This document shows, piece after piece, positions 7,950 through 15,578 of a DNA stretch of 64,000 nt. The stretch's first letter is position 1. The number at the start of each line of letters is the position of its first letter. The notes under the pieces are model-generated. The model was not told the origin of the DNA. It saw only the letters and a list, made by a program, of their open reading frames with translations, and ran no database searches. The position numbers and the translations under genes are program-made. This stretch comes from WHSW01 sp963729075 (GTDB taxonomy: Bacteria > Actinomycetota > Thermoleophilia > Solirubrobacterales > 70-9), in assembly GCA_963729075.1 (NCBI GenBank), contig CAVSMU010000002.1:1-64000 (forward strand), read 5' to 3'.

Positions 7950-10172
7950 ATGCAGGGAAGACCGTCGGAAATCAGGACGATCGTCGCGCTGGCCGTCGCG
8001 TGTTGCGCGCTCGTCGCGCCACAGGCGGCCTCGGGGGCGATCGGCTCGGTCTTCGGTGGCGACGTGAGCTGCAACGTCCAGGGGGACGGGGTGCGCTTCT
8101 GCGGCAGCTCGAACCCCCGCAGCACGACCAAGGCGTTCGACGGGGTCCCGATCGACGTCAACGTCGCTTTCCCGCCCGAGCGGACAGGTGCGGTGGACGG
8201 CAACTACCCGCTGATCATGATCTTCCACGGCTACGGCGGGGGCAAGCTCGGGCTCAACGCGATGCAGCCCTTCCTCGAGCGCGGCTTCGCCACCTTCTCG
8301 ATGACCAATCGCGGCTTCCGGGAGTCGTGCGGCTCGGCCGCCTCAAGGACCGCCGACCCCTCCGGCTGCGAGCGCGGTTACGTACGCCTGATCGACAATC
8401 GCTACGAGGTCCGAGACGCGCAGGAGTTCGCCGCGGAGCTGGCCGACCAGGGCCTCATCGACGGGCAACGGATCGGGGCCACCGGCGGCTCCTACGGCGG
8501 CGGCATGTCGATGGCGCTCGCCGCGCTGCGGGACCGAAAAGTGCTCGAGGACGGCTCCCTCGTCCCATGGACCAGCCCGGCCGGCAAGCAGATGACGATC
8601 GCCGCCGCGGCCGCGAACATCCCGTGGACCGACCTCGCCTACTCGCTGATGCCGAACGGGAGCACGCTGGATTACGTCGCCGACGCCCCGTATGCGGGGC
8701 GGATCGGCGTAATGAAGGAGTCGTTCGTCAACGGGCTCTACCTCTCGGGCCTGGCCGCGCCCGGGTACTACGCGCCGGAGGGAAGCGACCCCAGCGCCGA
8801 CATCACGGGCTGGCGCAACCTGCTGCTCGCCGGCGAGCCGTACACCGCCGGGCAGGCCGTCGTCGACGAGATCACCACCCACCATTCCTCCTACTACATC
8901 GACGACTCGACCAAGCCGGCGCCGCTGCTGATCTCGAACGGCTTCACCGACGACCTGTTCCCGGCCGACGAGGCGATCCGGTTCTACAACCGGACGCGCA
9001 CCGAGTACCCGGGCGCCGACATCGCGATGTTCTTCGGCGACTTCGGCCATCAGCGCGGCCAGAACAAGCCCGACGTCACCGACCTGCTCACGAGCCGCCA
9101 GCTCGCCTGGCTCGACCACTACGTCGCCGGAACCGGGCCCGAGCCACGCCAGGGCGTCGAGGCGATGACCGAGACCTGTCCCGCCAGCGCCCCGTCCGGC
9201 GGCCCGTTCACCGCGAAGAACTGGGCGCGGATGGCGAGGGGCGAGATCCGGGTCGCTCGTGGCGCCACGCGGACGATCGCGCCCGACGCCACCAGCGGCG
9301 GCACCTTCGACCCCATCGCGGGCGGCAGTGCCTGCACTACCGCCGACGGGGCGGACATCCCCGGCTCGGCGACCTACCGGCTCGACCCGGCGCCGGCCGG
9401 CGGCTACACGCTGATCGGCGCGCCGACGGTGATCGCCGACTTCACGCTGCCCGGCGATACCTCGCAGGTCGCCGCGCGGCTGCTCGACGTCGCGCCCGAC
9501 GGCCAAGAGACGCTCGTCGCGCGCGGGCTCTGGCGTCCTGAGACCGGCGGTCCCGCCAAGCAGGTGTTTCAGCTCCACCCGAACGGGTGGCTGTTCGCAG
9601 AGGGGCACGTGCCGAAGCTCGAGCTGCTCGCCAATGACGCGAATCCCGCGGGCGGGGCGTTGACCTCGTACGGACGCGCGTCCAACGATCAGCAGCCGGT
9701 CACGGTCGCGAAGCTGAAGCTGCGCCTCCCGGTGCTCGAGCCCCCGGGCAGCTTCGACGGCATGGTCAGGGCGCCGGCCCCCAAGTTCCTCCCCGAGGGC
9801 TACGAGCTGGCGCGCGACTTCACCGAGCTGCCCGAGCCCGGAGCCAAGGTCAAGGGCAAGCTCAAGGTGACCGGCTCGACGCTGCGGACGCGGGTGAAAT
9901 GCCCGAACCGGTTCGCTGCCTGCACCGATGGCTCCATCGCGGTCCGGGCCGCCGGCGGCTCGGCCCCCGGGAAGCGGGCCCGCGGCCGCTTCAAGGTCGC
10001 TGCCGGCCGGTTCGAGGCCGACGGCGGCAGGGTCACGACGGTGAGGATGAAGCTGACGCCGCGGGCGCGCCGCTACTTCCGCACCCATCGCAAGCTGCGG
10101 GTGGCGGCGAAGGTGAGGACCCACGAGCGGGTCGGCGCCTGGAAGGGCAACCGCAAGGCGGTCGTCCGCTAG
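7950..10172 (+). CDS. Secreted CocE/NonD (X-Pro dipeptidyl-peptidase S15 family) hydrolase
   Basis: A 740-residue protein with a signal peptide (TIVALAVACCALVAPQAASG). The alpha/beta-hydrolase core has the nucleophile elbow GGSYGGGMS, Asp in FTDDLFPADEA and His in FGDFGHQRG, so the catalytic triad is intact. A C-terminal jelly-roll resembling the PepX_C domain follows (~residues 470-620). The last ~110 residues are Lys/Arg-rich (KVKGKLKVTGSTLRTRVKCP) and may bind cell wall or polyanions. ATG 7950 sits 5-6 nt after GGAGGAGAG. Substrates in this family include X-Pro peptides and esters such as cocaine or cephalosporin esters. The substrate here is unknown. Confidence 0.85.
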   Translation: MQGRPSEIRTIVALAVACCALVAPQAASGAIGSVFGGDVSCNVQGDGVRFCGSSNPRSTTKAFDGVPIDVNVAFPPERTGAVDGNYPLIMIFHGYGGGKLGLNAMQPFLERGFATFSMTNRGFRESCGSAASRTADPSGCERGYVRLIDNRYEVRDAQEFAAELADQGLIDGQRIGATGGSYGGGMSMALAALRDRKVLEDGSLVPWTSPAGKQMTIAAAAANIPWTDLAYSLMPNGSTLDYVADAPYAGRIGVMKESFVNGLYLSGLAAPGYYAPEGSDPSADITGWRNLLLAGEPYTAGQAVVDEITTHHSSYYIDDSTKPAPLLISNGFTDDLFPADEAIRFYNRTRTEYPGADIAMFFGDFGHQRGQNKPDVTDLLTSRQLAWLDHYVAGTGPEPRQGVEAMTETCPASAPSGGPFTAKNWARMARGEIRVARGATRTIAPDATSGGTFDPIAGGSACTTADGADIPGSATYRLDPAPAGGYTLIGAPTVIADFTLPGDTSQVAARLLDVAPDGQETLVARGLWRPETGGPAKQVFQLHPNGWLFAEGHVPKLELLANDANPAGGALTSYGRASNDQQPVTVAKLKLRLPVLEPPGSFDGMVRAPAPKFLPEGYELARDFTELPEPGAKVKGKLKVTGSTLRTRVKCPNRFAACTDGSIAVRAAGGSAPGKRARGRFKVAAGRFEADGGRVTTVRMKLTPRARRYFRTHRKLRVAAKVRTHERVGAWKGNRKAVVR

Positions 10173-10200
10173 CGCCGCCGCACCTCAGCCGAGAATCGGC

Positions 10201-10587
10201 CTACCGGACCTCCACCGTTCCCTTCATGAACGGGTGAAACCGGCAGTAGTACGTATAGGTGCCGGGTTGATCGAGCGCCACTGCGCCCGTGTCGTCGAGC
10301 TTCAGCGTCCCGGTGTCGAACGAGCCGTCGTCGGCGGTCGCCGTGTGCGGTGCCTCGTCGTCGTTCGTCCACGTGAGCTTGGTGCCCGCGTCGACGGTGA
10401 CGGTCTCGGGGTCGAACGCGAAATCGGCGATCGCGACCAGGTCGGTCGACGCCCCGCCGCCGCCGCCCTGCGCCATGGCGGCGGCGGGCGTCGCCGGGTC
10501 GTCGTCGTCCCCGCCACACCCCGCCGCGACGCCGCCCGCGACGGCCGCGAGGGCGAGGAGCACGACGAGCGGCGACCGAGCGGTCAC
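10201..10587 (-). CDS. Cupredoxin (plastocyanin-like) lipoprotein
   Basis: A 128-residue lipoprotein. A short signal ends in lipobox VAAGC, followed by an acidic/Ala-Gly linker, so the protein should be tethered to the outer membrane face. The cupredoxin domain has the type-1 copper ligands: His in EAPHTATAD, then Cys, His and Met in YYCRFHPFMKG. It probably shuttles electrons at the cell surface. Its GTG start overlaps the TGA of the ferritin-like gene (GTGA), so translation is coupled. It is the last gene of a three-gene operon with two ferritin-like proteins. Confidence 0.9.
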   Translation of the reverse strand: MTARSPLVVLLALAAVAGGVAAGCGGDDDDPATPAAAMAQGGGGGASTDLVAIADFAFDPETVTVDAGTKLTWTNDDEAPHTATADDGSFDTGTLKLDDTGAVALDQPGTYTYYCRFHPFMKGTVEVR

Positions 10588-11222
10588 GACTTCACGAACG
10601 GCTGGACGGCCGCCAGGACCTCGTCCGCGGTCAGGGTCGGGTCGAATGCCTCGGGCGCGGGGTCCTCGCCGGCCGCGTAGCGGATCGCCGCGGCGTGGCG
10701 CGCCTCGACCTGGACGATGCCGCCCGCGGTCGCCAGCAGGTCCTTCGACTCGATCATCGGCGCGGCGCCGTTGTAGGCGCTGACGCCGGTGTCCTCGAGG
10801 GTGATGGCGAGCGCGATGAACTTATCGGCGCTCGAGAACGCGTCGCCGAAGTCCACGCCGGGCGCCTCGACGGGCATGCCCCCGAGATCCCGGATCGTCG
10901 CGGTCAGGGCGTCGACGTGCTCCTGCTCCTCGTCGCCGAACGTCTTCACGTAGCCGGCGACCTCGCTCGACAGGCCCTTGACTCCGGCGGCCTCCTCGTA
11001 GAACGCCGCCTCCAGATACTCGAGCGTAAGCGCGAAGTTGAGGATGTCGATGTCACCCATCGACCCCTGCGCGAACGCCTTGCGGATCAGCGGGGTCACG
11101 GCCGTCGCGCCGTACAGCGCCCCCGCCGCAAGCGCGCCGCGGACGAGCAGCGCCGAGCGGCTGAAGGTCTCCTCGACCTCGATCGCCGCGAGCTCCGGGG
11201 CTGCGTTGACTGGCTTCTGCAT
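10584..11222 (-). CDS. Ferritin-like domain protein (exported)
   Basis: A 212-residue four-helix protein of the ferritin_2/DUF4439 type. After a hydrophobic leader (RGALAAGALYGATAV) come the di-iron ligand helices: LTLEYLEAAFYEE, EEQEHVDALTATIRDLGG, TLEDTGVSAYNGA and VEARHAAAIRY. Each pair supplies the expected Glu and ExxH residues. The start is ATG 11222 with AGGAGAAAGG upstream. It lies 22 nt after the paralogous gene and overlaps the cupredoxin start. Such exported ferritin-like proteins are common in Actinobacteria, but their substrate is not established. A role in metal or peroxide handling outside the membrane is inference from the neighbours. Confidence 0.88.
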   Translation of the reverse strand: MQKPVNAAPELAAIEVEETFSRSALLVRGALAAGALYGATAVTPLIRKAFAQGSMGDIDILNFALTLEYLEAAFYEEAAGVKGLSSEVAGYVKTFGDEEQEHVDALTATIRDLGGMPVEAPGVDFGDAFSSADKFIALAITLEDTGVSAYNGAAPMIESKDLLATAGGIVQVEARHAAAIRYAAGEDPAPEAFDPTLTADEVLAAVQPFVKS

Positions 11223-11244
11223 CACTGGTTCCTTTCTCCTTGCG

Positions 11245-11907
11245 TCAGGTGATGAACGGCTGGACCTCTTCGAGCACGGTCTGCATGTCGGCCCCCTGCG
11301 CGAACGCGCCGTCCGGCGTGGCGGGCATGCCGACGAGGGTGTTGAGCACCGCCGCGTGGCGCCCCTCCACAGAGTGGATCGAGAGCGCCGCGGCGAGGAT
11401 CTCCGGGTCGGAGATCGCCGCGGCCTGGCCCAGGTACGCGGCCGCACCGAGGTTCTCCACGGTCGCCGCGAGCTCGAGCACGGACTTGGCGTCGTCGAGC
11501 GGGAACTCGGCCTTCGGCTCCGCGGCCGGCTGGCCGCCGAGCTGCTTGGCGGTCGCAGTGAGCGCGTCGACGTGCTCCTGCTCGGCCTGGCCGATCCGCT
11601 CGATCAGCGCCAGGTCATCGCCCTTGAACAATCCGCTCTTGGCGACGTCGGCGTAGAAGGCCGCCTCGAGGTACTCGAGGGTGAGCGCGTAGTTGACGAT
11701 CCCGAGGTCGCCCTCGCCGAACTGCGAGGCCATGTCGTCTTCGGTGGTCGCCGCGGTGGCGTCGCCCTCGTCGTCGTCGTTGCCGCAGGCCGCGAGCAGC
11801 GCGCCCGCCGCGGTCGTGCCTCCGGTCAGCGCGAGGAAGCGGCGCCGCGAGACGGGGTCGGAGACGACGCGCCGCAGGGCGCTCGGCTTGCGTGCGGAAG
11901 TGTTCAT
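11245..11907 (-). CDS. Ferritin-like domain lipoprotein with Tat signal
   Basis: A 220-residue paralogue of the next gene. The N-terminus has a twin-arginine motif (SRRRFLALTGG) followed by a lipobox-like LAAC, so it should be exported folded and lipidated. An acidic linker (NDDDEGDATAATTEDD) precedes the domain. Di-iron ligand helices are visible as LTLEYLEAAFY, EQEHVDALTATAKQLGG, ATVENLGAAAYLGQ and SVEGRHAAVL. Tat export of a metalloprotein suggests metal loading in the cytoplasm. It is first in the operon with the second ferritin-like protein and the cupredoxin. GGGAGACC precedes the ATG. Confidence 0.9.
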   Translation of the reverse strand: MNTSARKPSALRRVVSDPVSRRRFLALTGGTTAAGALLAACGNDDDEGDATAATTEDDMASQFGEGDLGIVNYALTLEYLEAAFYADVAKSGLFKGDDLALIERIGQAEQEHVDALTATAKQLGGQPAAEPKAEFPLDDAKSVLELAATVENLGAAAYLGQAAAISDPEILAAALSIHSVEGRHAAVLNTLVGMPATPDGAFAQGADMQTVLEEVQPFIT

Positions 11908-12012
11908 CTGTGGTCTCCCGTGGTCGGGTCCCGGGGAGTGGCCTCCCCGCTTGCCCTCCCTCTACGGGAGCTCCGGCGGCGCGGATCACAGGGATCGGGG
12001 GGAGCTGCGCAA

Positions 12013-12109
12013 ATGGACAACGGCCGCCGCACGGCGACGCCTTGTCCATCTAGCCGCCTATTTCACGGTCAAATGGACACGGCCGCGCTTGGGCGCCGGC
12101 AGTGTCCAT
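12013..12109. repeat. Twin covarying hairpins, 60 bp apart
   Basis: Two imperfect copies start 60 bp apart. Copy 1 (12013-12049) has arms ATGGACAA/TTGTCCAT; copy 2 (12073-12109) has ATGGACAC/GTGTCCAT. The eighth base pair has changed from A-T to C-G on both sides, a compensatory change that favours selection for a stem. Both contain inner GC-rich stems (GCCG/CGGC and GCGC/GCGC). Flanks CAAATGGACA and TGTCCATCTA are shared. They lie between the catalase-like gene and the ferritin-like operon on the minus strand. They have no T-run, so they are not classical terminators. Leader RNA, processing site or small repeat element are all possible. Confidence 0.75.
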
Positions 12110-12183
12110 CTATGCGTGCTCCCGCGCGCACCCCGCTTGAGCCGTCCTCCCGCATGACCCGAGCCGATGCCGCCGCCGAACCG

Positions 12184-13110
12184 CTAGTCGCGGTCCCAGC
12201 GCCGGTAGGCCGAGACCGAGTACGCCTTCGGCCGGGCGTGGAGGATCGGATCGTCCGGGAGGTCGATCCCGGCGACGACCCTGGTCGGGTCGAAGACGTC
12301 GATATGTCCGTCACGCTCGGGGTCGTCGGCGATCGCCGTCAGCTCCAGCCGCCCGGCGTCGACCAGCTCGCCGTCCTGGGACCAGACTGCCGTCGGGTCG
12401 TCGAGGGGGTCGTCGGGCCCGGCGAGCTGGAGCCGAAGGTCGAAAGCGACGTTGCCGGCTCCGAGGCGCTCGGCGATCTCCTCGTGGAGATAGTCCCGCC
12501 CCAGTGCCTTGGCCTCGTCGTCGCCGAGGCGCTGCTCGCCTGCCTCGGGTCGCAGGTGGTAGCGCACCCAGGTGCGGTTCCCGTCGGCGTCGACCAGCCC
12601 GAACGAATGCGGCGAGAAGTACTCGGCGGTCGCGAAGCTCGCGATCGGCTCCTTCATCAGGACCGCCTGCACCGCCGGGACGGACTCGGGATGGTCGCCG
12701 AAGTAGGCGCCGAGCTTCGCCATGTCGGGCTGTCCGGTCGCCGGGTCGGGACGGCGCAACAGCATCAGCTCGAGGAACTCCTCGGGCGTGCGGCTGACGA
12801 AGGTGGGCGACGTCGTAGTGAGGATGTCGGTCTCGCCGCCGTCCCAGCGCAGCTTGATCGCCATCCCGCGCCCGTCCCGGTCGGCATCGTGGGCCTCCGG
12901 GTCGCCGCTCGCATTCGAGAAGCGGACCAGCGCGGTGACGGTCTCGCCCTGTAAGTGAGGGGCACGGCTGAGGCGCGCGGCGGCGGGCGTTGCGGTGAAC
13001 TCGCCCTGCGCCCACGAGCCCTTTGCGTGCAGCGCCCGCTTGCCGGGATGCGAGCCGAAGTTTGCGTGGACCGCCTCGATGATCTGCTCGTAGAGGTCGC
13101 CCTCCGGCAT
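12184..13110 (-). CDS. Catalase-related heme peroxidase
   Basis: A 308-residue small catalase-family protein of the SrpA/'catalase-related peroxidase' type. The distal His region is RALHAKGSWAQGEF, the distal Asn region is VRFSNASGDP, and the proximal heme-Tyr region is ARPKAYSVSAYRR. It lacks the N-terminal arm and C-terminal domain of full catalases, and these short forms often act as peroxidases. It lies upstream of the ferritin-like/cupredoxin operon on the same strand, suggesting a shared oxidative-stress role. A TAGGGT hexamer sits 9 nt before the ATG, and the divergent SDR start lies about 40 bp away. Confidence 0.9.
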   Translation of the reverse strand: MPEGDLYEQIIEAVHANFGSHPGKRALHAKGSWAQGEFTATPAAARLSRAPHLQGETVTALVRFSNASGDPEAHDADRDGRGMAIKLRWDGGETDILTTTSPTFVSRTPEEFLELMLLRRPDPATGQPDMAKLGAYFGDHPESVPAVQAVLMKEPIASFATAEYFSPHSFGLVDADGNRTWVRYHLRPEAGEQRLGDDEAKALGRDYLHEEIAERLGAGNVAFDLRLQLAGPDDPLDDPTAVWSQDGELVDAGRLELTAIADDPERDGHIDVFDPTRVVAGIDLPDDPILHARPKAYSVSAYRRWDRD

Positions 13111-13119
13111 CGCCTCGCC

Positions 13120-13145
13120 ACCCTATCCCTTCGACTGGGTAGCGT
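13120..13145. promoter_or_regulatory. Divergent leaderless -10 pair (catalase-like / SDR)
   Basis: On the minus strand TAGGGT (13125-13120) lies 9 nt before the catalase-like ATG at 13110. On the plus strand TAGCGT (13140-13145) lies 7 nt before ATG 13153 of the SDR. The two -10 hexamers are 14 bp apart, so the two polymerases would overlap and compete. No strong -35 elements are evident. Confidence 0.45.
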
Positions 13146-13152
13146 CATGGCC

Positions 13153-13905
13153 ATGGACCTCGGGATCGACGGCCGGGTGGCGCTGGTGCTCGGCGCCAGC
13201 AAGGGCATCGGCCGCGGGATCGCGGAGGGGCTCGCGCGCGAGGGTGCGCGCGTGGCCCTCGTGAGCCGATCGCGGGAACGGCTCGAAACGGCGGTGGCGG
13301 AGATCGACGGCGAGACCGCCGGCTTCGAGGCGGACACCGGCGACCTGGAGCGGATCGCGGCGCTTCCGAACGAGGTCGCCGAATCGCTCGGGCCGGTCGA
13401 GATCCTGGTCACGAACACCGGCGGACCGCCGATGGGCGAGGCGCTCGACGCCGGGCTCGACGACTGGCGAAAGGCGTATGAGTCGCTGGTCCTGGCGCCG
13501 CGGGTCCTGGCCGAGGCGGTGGTGCCCGGGATGCGGGAGCGCGGCTGGGGGCGGATCGTCAACGTCGGATCGAGCTCGACCGAGGAGCCGATCCCCGGCC
13601 TGACGCTCTCGAATGCACACCGGCCCGCCCTGGTCGGGTTCTTCAAGACGCTGGCGCGCGAGGTGGCCGCCGACGGTGTGACCGTCAACGACATCGCAAC
13701 GGGTCGCTTTGCGACTGATCGGCTGGCGGCGAACTGGGGTGGCCGGGAGGAGATGGAACGCGGCGCGCCGGCCGACGTGCCGGCCGGCCGACTGGGCACG
13801 CCGGCGGAGTACGGCGACCTCGTCGCCTTCCTCGCCTCCGAGCGCGCCGGCTACATCACCGGGGTCTCGATCCCGATCGACGGCGGGCTGTTGCGCTCCA
13901 TCTAG
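13153..13905 (+). CDS. SDR-family oxidoreductase lacking the canonical YxxxK
   Basis: About 250 residues with the Rossmann start VALVLGASKGIGRGIAEGL and LVTNTGGPP in place of NNAG. In the catalytic region, VGSSSTEEPIPGLTLSNAHR, the usual Tyr-x3-Lys is absent: the aligned segment reads LSNAHRPALVG. A conserved subgroup of '3-oxoacyl-ACP reductase-like' SDRs has this PIPxLxLSN signature, so this is a family trait rather than damage. Whether it is a working reductase is unclear. ATG 13153 is preferred over ATG 13147 because a -10 hexamer lies at 13140-13145. It converges with lgt, overlapping by 4 bp. Confidence 0.85.
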   Translation: MDLGIDGRVALVLGASKGIGRGIAEGLAREGARVALVSRSRERLETAVAEIDGETAGFEADTGDLERIAALPNEVAESLGPVEILVTNTGGPPMGEALDAGLDDWRKAYESLVLAPRVLAEAVVPGMRERGWGRIVNVGSSSTEEPIPGLTLSNAHRPALVGFFKTLAREVAADGVTVNDIATGRFATDRLAANWGGREEMERGAPADVPAGRLGTPAEYGDLVAFLASERAGYITGVSIPIDGGLLRSI

Positions 13906-14675
13906 GTCTGGGCGGCCGGGGTCGGCCCCGCGCGCAGCTCGCCGCGGTTGGCCTTCACCGCGAGCCAGACGCCGCCGGCGAGGATCATCGCGACGCTGAT
14001 CAGCTGGGCCTGGGTGAGCCCGACGGCGACGTCGTCGTTGCGGCGGATGAACTCGATCAGGAAGCGCTCGGCGCCGGCCAGCACCAGGTAGAGGGCGAAG
14101 AGCAGACCGGGGCGAAACGTGAAGCGCAGCCGCCAGAGGACGTAGGTGACGAGGCCCATCGCCAACGTCTCGTAGATCGGCGTCGGGTGCACCGTCTCGG
14201 TGGTCGGCTCGGTGCCGTCCGGGTAGGCCATCGCCCACGGCCCGTCCCAGGCGATGCCGTAGTCGCCGTCGCCGGAGAGCTGGCAGCCGATCCGGCCGAC
14301 CGCATAGCCGATCGCCAGCCCGGGCGCGCAGATGTCGAGCAGCGTGAGGTTGAACATGCGCCGCCAACGCGCCCACAGGAGCACCCCGATCGCGCCCCCA
14401 ACCGCACCGCCGAACCAGACGAGGCCCGCGCCCGAGAAGATGTTGCCGAACAGGTCGTCGGAGACGGAGTCGTAGTTCTGGATGATGTAGTCGACCCGGG
14501 CGCCGACGATCCCGCCGACCAGCGCCGCGAAGATCATCTCGTACGCCCAGTCCACGGGCTTGCCGAGCTCCTTGAGGCGCCGGGCGACCAGCAGGCCCGC
14601 CGCGACGAACCCGAGGGCGAACATGATCCCGAACGTCTGCAGGGTGAGGGGGCCGATCTCGAGCTCTGGCTGCAT
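13902..14675 (-). CDS. lgt: Prolipoprotein diacylglyceryl transferase
   Basis: A 257-residue integral membrane enzyme that transfers diacylglycerol from phosphatidylglycerol to the lipobox cysteine of prolipoproteins. About seven TM segments are visible. The signature is degenerate but recognisable as AVGRIGCQLSGDGDYG (family GRxGxFxxGxxxG), followed by HPTPIYET. The length is close to the short actinobacterial and firmicute forms. Lipobox proteins encoded nearby (10201, 11245, 21233) are plausible substrates. It ends 12 nt from the phosphatase stop-to-start gap on the same strand, so the two may share a transcript. Confidence 0.9.
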   Translation of the reverse strand: MQPELEIGPLTLQTFGIMFALGFVAAGLLVARRLKELGKPVDWAYEMIFAALVGGIVGARVDYIIQNYDSVSDDLFGNIFSGAGLVWFGGAVGGAIGVLLWARWRRMFNLTLLDICAPGLAIGYAVGRIGCQLSGDGDYGIAWDGPWAMAYPDGTEPTTETVHPTPIYETLAMGLVTYVLWRLRFTFRPGLLFALYLVLAGAERFLIEFIRRNDDVAVGLTQAQLISVAMILAGGVWLAVKANRGELRAGPTPAAQT

Positions 14676-14687
14676 CGGCGCTGGACC

Positions 14688-15395
14688 TTACGGGCCGACG
14701 AGCCGGGCGCGGATCGCGGCGACCTCGTCGTCGCCGAGGCCGCCCTCGCGCAACCGCTGCTCGATCTCGAGCTCCGCGACCGAGACGATGACCTCGCGAC
14801 CGCTCGTCCCCTCCGCGGCGAGCAGCGGCTCGAGGTCGACGTCCGCATCCATGCCGCGCTGCGCGTAGACGGCGGCGACCCGCTCGTCGCTCAACGCGTG
14901 GTCGGCGGCGATGTCCCCGGGCGCCACGCCGGCGAGCGCGAGGAGCAGCAACGCGATCAGTCCGGTGCGGTCGCGACCGCCGACGCAGTGAAAGAGCACG
15001 CCGCCGGGCTCGGCGTTTGCGATCGCGGCGACCACGTCCGCCGCCCGGTCGGGGAGGCGCTCGAGGAAGGGCGCGTAGTAGAGCGGCGGAGGCTGACGTT
15101 CCCAGTGGTCCCAGAATTCGCGGTCGTCGATCCCGTCGAGCGGGAGGTGGAGGGTCGTGAGCCCGGGCGGCCTGTCGACGAGGTCGGGGCGCAGCTCGTC
15201 GTCGTTGCGCAGGTCGACGATCGTGCGGATGCCGTGCGCCTCGAGCGCCGCCCAGCCGTCGGCGCTGAGCTGGTCGGGCGCGTCGGCGCGCACCGCCGCG
15301 CCCCAGCGCGTCTCGCGACCATCGGCCGTCGGAAGGCCACCGAGGTCGCGGGCGTTGTGACAGCCCTGCCAGTCGAGGTGTCGATCGTCGGTCAC
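14688..15395 (-). CDS. Tyrosine-protein phosphatase (lipid/dual-specificity type)
   Basis: About 235 residues. The P-loop HCVGGRDRTG carries the Cys-x5-Arg catalytic signature, and an N-terminal NARDLGG motif is typical of the Y_phosphatase3 family (like mycobacterial PtpB). An acidic segment, FLERLPDRAADVV, lies between them. The frame is open to 15479, but that start lies inside a tRNA gene. GTG 15395 begins MTDDRHLDWQGC, the natural family N-terminus, and is used here. PtpB-type enzymes act on phosphoproteins or phosphoinositides. The substrate here is unknown; a phosphoinositide link is tempting given the inositol genes at 29-32 kb. Confidence 0.85.
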   Translation of the reverse strand: MTDDRHLDWQGCHNARDLGGLPTADGRETRWGAAVRADAPDQLSADGWAALEAHGIRTIVDLRNDDELRPDLVDRPPGLTTLHLPLDGIDDREFWDHWERQPPPLYYAPFLERLPDRAADVVAAIANAEPGGVLFHCVGGRDRTGLIALLLLALAGVAPGDIAADHALSDERVAAVYAQRGMDADVDLEPLLAAEGTSGREVIVSVAELEIEQRLREGGLGDDEVAAIRARLVGP

Positions 15396-15422
15396 TGCAA
15401 GCCAAACCGAGTCGACGGGTAT

Positions 15423-15493
15423 CGACCCCGCGCGGATTCGAACCCCGTTGATGGGTGAAAACCGCCGTGTCTTACCCATTAGACCACGGGGCC
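15423..15493 (-). tRNA. tRNA-Glu-like gene (anticodon TTC), imperfect stems
   Basis: The minus strand reads as a tRNA with acceptor GGCCCCG/CGGGGTC (one G-T pair), D stem GTCT/AGAC and loop TTTTCAC with anticodon TTC (glutamate). The anticodon stem GGCGG/CCATC has one C-A mismatch and a G-T pair. The T stem CGGGG/CCGCG around TTCGAAT has a G-G mismatch. The variable region is only about 2 nt, giving 71 nt in total. CCA is not encoded. It may be a working but unusual tRNA or a decaying copy. A broken gene lies directly beside it. Confidence 0.6.
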
Positions 15494-15578
15494 GTGGTGC
15501 GCGTGGAGTCTACGGCCCGATTGCTGTCGCGACTCGGCACGATTGACGCGCCCCGCGCGCGCTGCGATTCTGACAACC

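Noticed and set aside
13123..15405. 760-codon frame spanning the SDR, lgt and phosphatase genes
   Set aside because: It crosses three real genes in other frames and is Arg-rich without domains.
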